From CAYWMQ01 sp964459635 (GTDB lineage Bacteria > Patescibacteriota > Minisyncoccia > Phycocordibacterales > UBA12088): a DNA stretch of 18,546 bases. The notes under the pieces were generated by a model that saw only the letters and a list, made by a program, of their open reading frames with translations, was not told where the DNA came from and did not search any database. Each line of letters begins with the position of its first letter. Within the stretch, counting starts at the first letter, position 1. Positions 7,139-12,053 of the stretch are shown here, piece after piece. Location of the stretch: positions 1 through 18,546 of the forward strand of contig CAYWMQ010000015.1 of NCBI GenBank assembly GCA_964459635.1, written 5' to 3'. Both the position numbers and the translations under genes were made by a program.

Positions 7139-7178
7139 GGTACGGTACATAGAACGCAGTGCATGGTACAGTGGCTTT
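7139..7178 (+). repeat. Promoter-bearing tail of a 133-bp unit, right of the gap
   Basis: These 40 nt are identical to 7272-7311, directly upstream of the intact tRNA. They contain TGG-TACAGT followed by 6 nt and then GGGCGAT. Confidence 0.9.
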
Positions 7179-7311
7179 GGGCGATTAGCTCAGCCCCGAC
7201 GCTTGCCGGGCAAGGTCGGGGAGCCGACCTCTGCTGCGGCAGAGCGTCGGCTTTGGCTAGAGCCTGTCTGTGGTACGGTACATAGAACGCAGTGCATGGT
7301 ACAGTGGCTTT
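7179..7311 (+). repeat. Complete 133-bp tRNA-leader unit with split D-loop
   Basis: Order: tRNA-Val positions 1-15 (GGGCGATTAGCTCAG, 7179-7193); a 59-nt insert (7194-7252); the tRNA sequence resumes as TTGGCTAGAGC (7253-7263) and then diverges; then a leader with an extended -10 (TGGTACAGT, 7297-7305) just before the real tRNA. The insert folds into two hairpins: CCCCGAC-CTTGC / GCAAG-GTCGGGG with one bulged G, and AGCCGAC-CTCTGC / GCAGAG-GTCGGCT with one bulged C. The unit holds no tRNA 3' half, so it cannot make a complete tRNA by itself. Confidence 0.85.
7297..7305 (+). promoter_or_regulatory. Extended -10 immediately upstream of tRNA-Val
   Basis: TGG-TACAGT ends 6 nt before the mature 5' G at 7312. 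The same element precedes the partial copy at 7179 (7164-7172). There is no good -35 (GGTACA at 17 nt). If active, it yields a tRNA with little or no 5' leader. Confidence 0.4.
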
Positions 7312-7385
7312 GGGCGATTAGCTCAGTTGGCTAGAGCGTCCCCTTGACGTGGGGAAGGCCAGGGGTTCGAATCCCTTATCGCCCA
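7312..7385 (+). tRNA. tRNA-Val (anticodon GAC)
   Basis: A complete cloverleaf: acceptor GGGCGAT / ATCGCCC, D-arm GCTC...GAGC, anticodon arm TCCCC-TTGACGT-GGGGA with GAC at positions 34-36, T-arm AGGGG-TTCGAAT-CCCTT, discriminator A. CCA is not encoded. It decodes GUC/GUU. Its 5' 26 nt are repeated, in broken form, in the array directly upstream. Confidence 0.97.
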
Positions 7386-7484
7386 CAACACATATCAGTC
7401 TTCAGCAGTGTCAGTATTGCATGGTGCCAGATCCGTACTGATTCGTACGAACTCGCCATACGCGTCCCGCATACGACGAGCGTA

Positions 7485-7493
7485 TGCTATTAT
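7485..7493 (+). promoter_or_regulatory. Extended -10 of tsaD, probably leaderless
   Basis: TGC-TATTAT (5 of 6 matches) ends 6 nt before the ATG at 7500, placing the predicted start of transcription at the start codon. No Shine-Dalgarno site and no -35 are seen. Confidence 0.55.
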
Positions 7494-7499
7494 GCTCGT

Positions 7500-8738
7500 A
7501 TGAAGATCCTTGCCATTGAAACGTCGTGCGATGAAACTGCCGTCGCAGTTGTTGAGGGGAGCGGGACGCTCGCGGATGCTCACTTCAAGATCCTAGGCAA
7601 CGCGCTCTACTCCCAGGCGGACAAGCATGCACCCTACGGGGGAGTGTACCCCACACTCGCCAAGCGCGAACACGCTGAAAACCTTGTGCCGCTTATGGAC
7701 AAGGCGCTTACCGATGCGGGACTCCGTACGGAAGGCGCACGCACGCTCAACGCAGAGATGTTGCAGTACTTGCGCACACTGCTCGTGCGGGAGCCGCGCC
7801 TCTATAACACACTCGTGCATTTTGTGGAGTCGTACCGAAAGCCCGGCGTTGACCTCATAGCCGTGACGCACGGGCCGGGGCTTGAGCCGGCGCTCTGGGT
7901 CGGAGTGAATTTTGCCAACGCGCTCGCGTATGTCTGGAACATACCGGTGCTGGCGATAAACCATCTTGAGGGCCATATCGTGAGTGCTGCGGCAAAGCCT
8001 GTGAACGAGGCCGGCACCGAGTTTGCCCTTGGAGCCACACCTTTTCCCGCGCTTGCGCTCTTGGCAAGTGGCGGACACACGCAGCTCGTACACGCGGAGT
8101 CCTGGGGCACCTACAAGGTGGTGGGAGAAACACGGGATGATGCTGTGGGCGAAGCGTACGACAAGGTGGCGCGCATGCTCGGCCTGCCCTACCCCGGCGG
8201 CGTCTCGCTCTCCAAGCTCGCAGATGAGGGGCGCAGACGCGCTCATGAGGTAAGCCAGGGTTCAGCTATGTGGCGCAAGCCCTTGCCCAGGCCAATGATA
8301 CAGAGCGACGATCTCAACTTCTCGTTTTCAGGCCTTAAAACTGCAGTGCTCTATCTTATTCGTGACGCAGGTACACCTGATGACGAAGCAAAACGCATCC
8401 TTGCCGCGGAGTTTGATGCCGCGGTGGGCGATGTTATCACCACAAAGGTCGACCGTGCGCTCATGCAACACCCTGCCACGCTATTCGTAATGGGCGGTGG
8501 TGTGTCGGCGAGCGAGTACCTGCGCTCTCGTCTCCGCACCATGCTCACGGAGAAGCACCCGGAGGTACAGGTGCGATTCCCCTCGCGAGAGCTGTCCACT
8601 GACAATGCGGTCATGATAGCGCTCAACGCGTACGTTCGTACGCTGCACAATGACGCCGAGGGTCTGCCCGGTGCCGAGGCTGTGGATACTCCAACCGACT
8701 GCCCCAAATTGCGGGCCAACGGGTCACTAAAACTCTAG
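7500..8738 (+). CDS. tsaD: tRNA N6-adenosine threonylcarbamoyltransferase TsaD
   Basis: The catalytic subunit for t6A37: it transfers threonylcarbamoyl from TC-AMP (made by TsaC) to A37 of ANN-decoding tRNAs, in complex with TsaB/TsaE in bacteria. It has 412 residues with an ASKHA fold: MKILAIETSCDETAVAV at the start, GGVYPTLAKREH, HGPGLEPALWVG, metal-binding His155 and His159 in NHLEGH, SGGHTQLV (190-197), FSFSGLKTAV, MGGGVSASEYLR, and Asp368 in LSTDNAVMIA. About 37 residues (roughly 75-112, NAEMLQYLRTLLVREPRLYN...) are inserted before DLIAVT, relative to the roughly 340-residue family norm. The frame extends upstream through the tRNA, but ATG 7500 matches the family start. A C-terminal tail of about 30 residues is extra. 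tRNA-Val lies 114 nt upstream, with its own promoter. Confidence 0.97.
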   Translation: MKILAIETSCDETAVAVVEGSGTLADAHFKILGNALYSQADKHAPYGGVYPTLAKREHAENLVPLMDKALTDAGLRTEGARTLNAEMLQYLRTLLVREPRLYNTLVHFVESYRKPGVDLIAVTHGPGLEPALWVGVNFANALAYVWNIPVLAINHLEGHIVSAAAKPVNEAGTEFALGATPFPALALLASGGHTQLVHAESWGTYKVVGETRDDAVGEAYDKVARMLGLPYPGGVSLSKLADEGRRRAHEVSQGSAMWRKPLPRPMIQSDDLNFSFSGLKTAVLYLIRDAGTPDDEAKRILAAEFDAAVGDVITTKVDRALMQHPATLFVMGGGVSASEYLRSRLRTMLTEKHPEVQVRFPSRELSTDNAVMIALNAYVRTLHNDAEGLPGAEAVDTPTDCPKLRANGSLKL

Positions 8739-8761
8739 CTTCTCAGAACTACTGCGGGACA

Positions 8762-9052
8762 TCAAGCCGGCAGTAGTCGTATACCTTCAATGGCGTGCCA
8801 TAATCCACGCTCTTTAAGCGGCACCTGCAGCATCGGCAACATCCGCTCGGATGCGTTTCGAAACAGTGAAGGTGGACGCACTTTTCGTTCAAGATCTGAT
8901 GTTCTGCTTCTGCGGACGAGTCGTATTCCGTCTATCGCACAGTGAGGCTTCTGCGAACGAGCAAACGCAGGAGTCCGAGGGTCTGCATCACGCGAATACA
9001 CGACCCGTATACCGTCCCATGTACTGTTCCGTGCTGTTGCCTGTGCATTCAT
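8762..9052 (-). CDS. Doubtful short open frame (96 residues) with a three-fold internal motif
   Basis: The frame runs from ATG 9052 to the stop at 8762-8764, convergent with tsaD. It has no Shine-Dalgarno site, no recognisable domain and no hydrophobic segment. The motif DGIR/EGIR recurs (WDGIRVV, AIDGIRLV, AIEGIRLL) because the DNA word CGTAT(A/T)CC-x-TC occurs at about 8779, 8927 and 9008 on the plus strand. This could be a real small protein, a decayed gene, or a non-coding repeat region that happens to be open. Without it, 8739-9114 has no gene. Confidence 0.3.
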   Translation of the reverse strand: MNAQATARNSTWDGIRVVYSRDADPRTPAFARSQKPHCAIDGIRLVRRSRTSDLERKVRPPSLFRNASERMLPMLQVPLKERGLWHAIEGIRLLPA

Positions 9053-9114
9053 GAAATGAGTATGAGTGTAATGAATACTACGGTACCGTCCGTGTGAAGA
9101 GTATGCCTGTGGCA

Positions 9115-9708
9115 CTACGCTTGTGCAAGCACGCCACGTAGCTGACCATGCCGCCGTGCAGTCGTCACGCGCTCACTGATCACATACTCCATGCTGCCGA
9201 CCCTTTGTGAACGCACAGATAGCTTTGAAGTGGTGGGGCTATACATACGCTGCAGCAGGTCGAACACCACCATGCAAAGCGGTACAAGCAAGAGCACTGC
9301 AAGTCCAAGCCATCCTGAAAGCCATGTATGTGCATAACCGAGGTACGGAAGCGCAAACAATACATTGCCGTACGTGTCTCGCACACGCAACGCATACTCT
9401 ACATGTTGTGCATCTCGTGTGCGCACATGCAATGTGCCGGAATCAACGCTAAGAGCACGCACCGTATGAACCGCCGCAGCGCCGTTTGCAAGCGGTACGG
9501 CGATACGTTGGCCCGACACAAAGCCGGAAGCCTGCGCACGCGCAACAAGCAGATCACCATGCACCTCACCGGGACCCGTACCTGTGCCCGCGCCCATGAA
9601 GAATTTGACATCAAACACTGCGCCAACAGCCGAGCTCAGCAAAAGAAGCAGCATACTTACACCAACGGTGGCGTACGTGTAGAAAAAACCGCGCACAAGA
9701 GTTTGCAT
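9115..9708 (-). CDS. Signal peptidase I-like (Sec11/SipW-type) membrane protein lacking the catalytic Ser
   Basis: A 197-residue membrane protein with the layout of archaeal/eukaryotic-type signal peptidases: N-terminal TM (about 13-33), beta-rich outer domain, second TM (about 129-150), basic cytoplasmic tail. Matches to the family: GDLLVA (51-56) for box GDLV, SGQRIAV for GDIVxF, AVHTV with His81 for the VHRI box, RTRDAQ (97-101) for TKGDAN, and YGNVLFALPYLGY (113-125) for the C-terminal signature. In the SGSMEP box before GD the sequence is GTGTGPGEVHGD, so the nucleophile Ser aligns with Gly43. Cleavage activity by the usual mechanism is therefore unlikely. The ATG at 9708 follows CATAAT by 11 nt. 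The family call rests on motif order, not a search. Confidence 0.7.
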   Translation of the reverse strand: MQTLVRGFFYTYATVGVSMLLLLLSSAVGAVFDVKFFMGAGTGTGPGEVHGDLLVARAQASGFVSGQRIAVPLANGAAAVHTVRALSVDSGTLHVRTRDAQHVEYALRVRDTYGNVLFALPYLGYAHTWLSGWLGLAVLLLVPLCMVVFDLLQRMYSPTTSKLSVRSQRVGSMEYVISERVTTARRHGQLRGVLAQA

Positions 9709-9720
9709 AGGATGTACCGA

Positions 9721-9841
9721 TTATGGGCGGGCCTTGCCCGTGACTGCTCCGCACCTGTCGGGGCTTACGGAGCCCGGAAAGAGTTCCGGCGCAAACCCCG
9801 CGTAGCTGCAGATCAGCCCCCTGATCCAGTCACGCATTTTT
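9721..9841. other. Inverted-repeat-bounded structured element, also open as a 38-codon frame
   Basis: CGTGACTG (9739-9746) pairs with CAGTCACG (9827-9834). Enclosed are CCGGAA-AGAG-TTCCGG, GATCAG-CCCC-CTGATC, CTCCG...CGGAG and a GGGG loop that could pair with the CCCC loop. On the plus strand TTTTT (9837-9841) follows, as in an RNA ending in a terminator. On the minus strand the same DNA is open from ATG 9837 to TAA 9721 (begins MRDWIRGLICSYAGF, ends CGAVTGKARP), directly upstream of the signal-peptidase-like gene. A structured RNA, a 5' leader, a mini-gene or a dispersed element are all possible. Confidence 0.4.
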
Positions 9842-9843
9842 AA

Positions 9844-9886
9844 AGCAGAGGCGACTGCGCACGCGTAACGTGCGTGCCGCCCTGCT
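9844..9886. repeat. Long imperfect hairpin
   Basis: AGCAG-GGC pairs with GCC-CTGCT (one bulged A), and an apical CGCACG-CGTAA-CGTGCG follows. It adjoins the element at 9721-9841. No T-run follows on either side. Confidence 0.5.
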
Positions 9887-10060
9887 CTATAGATACGATG
9901 CGCCTTTAGCTTGACATAGGCAATGTTGATAAGTCATGCGATAAGGACCGGTCCGAGAGGTCAACCGGTGTCTCATGTCCATGAGAAAAGCTTCGTTCTT
10001 GGCCATTTTCTCACGGCCATAGTATTGTGGCCATGAATACCGAGAAAAAGGTCCTACGTC
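9887..10060. other. Intergenic region with three spaced GGCCAT repeats
   Basis: No gene is seen. GGCCAT occurs at 10001, 10015 and 10029, exactly 14 bp apart. TGAGAAAA (9982-9989) and TTTTCTCA form an 8-bp inverted repeat overlapping the first copy. GGACCGGTCC (10-bp palindrome) lies just upstream of this. A TTGACA box is at 9911-9916 (plus) but has no matching -10. The patatin-like gene ends at 10061, and after its stop the minus strand has CCTTTTTCTC without a clear hairpin. Confidence 0.5.
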
Positions 10061-10897
10061 CTATATTTTGCTCGTGAGTATGCGGCGCAGCCGAGCGGTG
10101 AAACCTGGTCGTACGCGGGCGCGTTCGAGCATGAGTAAAATATCGTCCGCTCGTAGGGCCGCTTCACGGTACCCCTCGCCCATCAGCCTGTCGGCTTTCG
10201 CGAAGTCGGAAACAGAGTAGTGTTCGAGTCGCGGCTCGATGAAGATCTCATCAGGACGCGGCAGGTGCGGGTGGGCGTTCATAATAGCGAGCGACTTGGA
10301 CACCACTCCAAAAAGGCTTCTGGGTGCGCCGGGTGCTATCCACCTGTTTACGTTCACACCGATCTTGATAGTGGCACCTATTTCCTCCAACACTTCGACG
10401 GGGAAGTTCAACGAAACACCACCGTCCACCAGCAAGCGCTCACCTTGGGCTAGAGGAGCGAAAAAGCCGGGCAGGCAGGTACTCGCGAGCAGCGCCTCAA
10501 CCACCGACCCGCTCCTCAACACCACCTTCTCCGCGCCCACCAGATCAGTAGCGACTATGGCGAGAGGTATCTGTGCGTCTTCTATCACCTTACCTTCAAA
10601 GTGCGGGGTAAGGACGGCGCGTAGGGCGCTATGACGCAAAAGTCCGAGCTTTGACATCGCCGGGCGTGAAATGCTCCGCCAGCTGATGCGTCGCGCTTCT
10701 TCCGCCACTTCCTGCAGTGGAATGCCGAAGGCAACACTGGCGGCTACGATAGCTCCCGCGCTTGTTCCGGCCACGCAGTGTACGGGTATGTGCTTGTCAT
10801 GCAGTGCCTGTACCGCACCCACATGTGCAATACCCAGCGCGCCGCCACCTGAAAGCGCAAGTCCGACTATCGGTTCTTCTCTACGTGCATGGTTCAT
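10061..10897 (-). CDS. Patatin-like phospholipase family protein (RssA-like)
   Basis: A 278-residue serine lipase/acyl hydrolase with a Ser-Asp dyad, cytoplasmic or membrane-associated. Oxyanion-hole loop SGGGALG (16-22), nucleophile elbow GTSAG with Ser46, and catalytic Asp158 in LLVDGGVSLNFP are all intact. ATDLVGAEKVVL and STCLPGFFAPL are also usual for bacterial patatins of the NTE/RssA type. I place the start at ATG 10897. A GTG at 10927 would add ten residues, but the sequence encoding them contains a good extended -10, so it is probably promoter. There is no signal peptide. The physiological substrate is unknown; membrane phospholipid turnover is the usual suggestion. It is monocistronic by context: the gene at 10999 ends in a terminator just upstream. 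Confidence 0.92.
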   Translation of the reverse strand: MNHARREEPIVGLALSGGGALGIAHVGAVQALHDKHIPVHCVAGTSAGAIVAASVAFGIPLQEVAEEARRISWRSISRPAMSKLGLLRHSALRAVLTPHFEGKVIEDAQIPLAIVATDLVGAEKVVLRSGSVVEALLASTCLPGFFAPLAQGERLLVDGGVSLNFPVEVLEEIGATIKIGVNVNRWIAPGAPRSLFGVVSKSLAIMNAHPHLPRPDEIFIEPRLEHYSVSDFAKADRLMGEGYREAALRADDILLMLERARVRPGFTARLRRILTSKI

Positions 10898-10915
10898 AAG
10901 CGCGTCTATGTACCT

Positions 10916-10924
10916 TTTATACCA
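10916..10924 (-). promoter_or_regulatory. Extended -10 promoter of the patatin-like gene
   Basis: The minus strand reads TGG-TATAAA (5 of 6), ending 18 nt before the ATG at 10897. This decides the start in favour of 10897. No clear -35 is seen. Confidence 0.55.
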
Positions 10925-10965
10925 CACCGCCGCGCCAGCACACCGAGTAGCGTGTGCGCAATATC

Positions 10966-10995
10966 GAAAGCCCCGTCGTCGTCAACGGGGCTTTC
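10966..10995 (-). terminator. Intrinsic terminator of the gene at 10999-11385
   Basis: An 11-bp perfect GC-rich stem (GAAAGCCCCGT / ACGGGGCTTTC) with an 8-nt loop, 3 nt after the stop codon. Its T-run is short (CTTTC) and symmetrical, so it could act on both strands. Confidence 0.8.
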
Positions 10996-10998
10996 ACG

Positions 10999-11385
10999 TT
11001 ACCCGTGCTTGTGCTTGGTCAAGCATGCGTGCATCTCCTTACCGGAGTCGTACCAGTCGCAAAATGCTTGGTACATGCACGCAACAGCGTCATCAGGAGT
11101 TCTACACGTCCAGATATGTCCGTCCAGCTCGCGCCGCACCAGAATATTGAACGGGCCATTAACACACAACACAACGATAGGCTCGTTTTCGACCACCAGC
11201 CTACCGTACCTAACGTTGCGTACCTTTCTCGCGTACCAGACCGACATCTCGGAATCGCTCACGTACAGATCAAGAGCGCGGCAGGGCCTTTTGCCACGCC
11301 CGCTCTTGATGAGTTGATGCAGGTCTGCGGCCGCAGTGGCTATTTTACGAAATTGAGCACGATCAGCGCGACTACGAGTGCGCAT
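10999..11385 (-). CDS. Unknown protein, 128 residues
   Basis: I do not recognise this protein. The ATG at 11385 is fixed by AGGAGG 6 nt upstream. The longer open frame to 11541 crosses the preceding terminator and is not used. It begins with a basic helix (MRTRSRADRAQFRKIATAA, then DLHQLIK), followed by an alternating strand pattern (ALDLYVSDSEMSVWYARKVR, LVVENEPIVVLCVNGPFNIL) and a Trp/Cys-rich end (HIWTCRTPDD, MYQAFCDWYDSG). It is soluble, with a possible small alpha/beta or beta-barrel fold, and a basic N-terminus that could bind nucleic acid (inference only). It is a single-gene unit between terminators at 11453-11481 and 10966-10995. Confidence 0.82.
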   Translation of the reverse strand: MRTRSRADRAQFRKIATAAADLHQLIKSGRGKRPCRALDLYVSDSEMSVWYARKVRNVRYGRLVVENEPIVVLCVNGPFNILVRRELDGHIWTCRTPDDAVACMYQAFCDWYDSGKEMHACLTKHKHG

Positions 11386-11421
11386 TTTTTCCTCCTGTCC
11401 TTGAGCCGTTGTCCTGGTTCC

Positions 11422-11451
11422 AGAATGCACCAGCTCCCACGTAGCGGTCAA
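11422..11451 (-). promoter_or_regulatory. Candidate promoter of the 128-residue gene
   Basis: TTGACC (-35), 18 nt, CATTCT (-10) on the minus strand, directly after the upstream terminator and 36 nt before the start codon. The -35 is good (5 of 6) and the -10 weak. Confidence 0.4.
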
Positions 11452-11452
11452 G

Positions 11453-11481
11453 AACACCCCGGTCGCATAGACCGGGGTGTT
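11453..11481 (-). terminator. Intrinsic terminator of the Nudix-like gene
   Basis: A 12-bp perfect stem (AACACCCCGGTC / GACCGGGGTGTT) with a 5-nt loop GCATA, 14 nt after the stop at 11496. The T-run is poor, but position and stem strength support it. Confidence 0.78.
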
Positions 11482-11495
11482 GTGTGTATACCAAG

Positions 11496-11936
11496 CTACC
11501 CATATGCAGGCGGCTCGGCCGCGTGCGTGCGACAAATACATGAACCGGCGGCCCGCGCTACGAGATCGGGCGCGAGCTCTCTGAGAAAGCCTGCGTACGG
11601 ACGCGTTATGTGCCCATACGGCACAGCACGCAGAGGAACAATGTGGTATTTGGGCGGTACGGGGGGACGCGCCACTCCCATTGCCCGATAGACATGCCAG
11701 TCGACCGACACGTTACGCGCCCTCACAACTGTGTCCAGATGCGTAGGAGCAACGTGAAGCGTAAGCCAAGCCTTGTGTTTGTCCACCAGGTAGTGCAACG
11801 CGGCCGCCGGCGTCTTTCTTTCCCCGCACACCTCGATCGTGGGCAGCACGAACAACCCGTTACCTGCGGCAGCGCTCACGAGCACCAACCCGCCCGACAC
11901 CTCCAGCACGAGTGCGATCTTCTGTATGCTTGACAT
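11496..11936 (-). CDS. Small protein with a degenerate Nudix-like region
   Basis: A 146-residue protein. The ATG at 11936 has GGAGGT 4 nt upstream. The N-terminal half reads like a Nudix fold: strand IALVLEVSGGLVLVSA, then GNGLFVLPTIEVCGERKTPAAALHYLVDK (27-53), where family members have W-x-LPGG-x-E-x-GE...AAxREL-x-EE. Gly-Glu (38-39) and the AA pair are kept. The catalytic REUxEE glutamates are replaced (HYLVDK), so pyrophosphohydrolase activity is not expected. The C-terminal part (VPPKYHIVPLRAVPYGHITRPYAGFLREL) could be a ligand-binding remainder. It may be a binding or regulatory protein, or the resemblance may be chance; I am only moderately sure of the fold. Monocistronic, with promoter and terminator both visible. 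Confidence 0.75.
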   Translation of the reverse strand: MSSIQKIALVLEVSGGLVLVSAAAGNGLFVLPTIEVCGERKTPAAALHYLVDKHKAWLTLHVAPTHLDTVVRARNVSVDWHVYRAMGVARPPVPPKYHIVPLRAVPYGHITRPYAGFLRELAPDLVARAAGSCICRTHAAEPPAYG

Positions 11937-11961
11937 GTACACCTCCACAGAAACCCTATGC

Positions 11962-11991
11962 ACTATACGGCAGATCCCCGTTACGATACAA
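11962..11991 (-). promoter_or_regulatory. Candidate promoter of the Nudix-like gene
   Basis: TTGTAT (-35), 18 nt, TATAGT (-10, 5 of 6) on the minus strand. The -10 ends 25 nt before the ATG at 11936, leaving a short leader that holds the Shine-Dalgarno site. Confidence 0.5.
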
Positions 11992-12053
11992 GCAGAGCCG
12001 GTAGTGGCTGCACGCCTCCGGCTCTTGCTACACAGCAATACTGCCGCCTTCTG

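Noticed and set aside
7179..7263. A second complete tRNA gene with an intron
   Set aside because: Only the 5' half (acceptor 5' strand and D-arm) is present. No anticodon arm, T-arm or 3' acceptor strand follows before the next unit.
6971..7311. CRISPR array
   Set aside because: The units are contiguous 133-bp tandem repeats with no variable spacers, and they contain tRNA sequence.
9726..9843. SRP (4.5S) RNA or RNase P RNA
   Set aside because: The conserved SRP apical loop (GGAAGGAAGCAGCC-type) and RNase P core motifs are absent, although the region is clearly able to fold.
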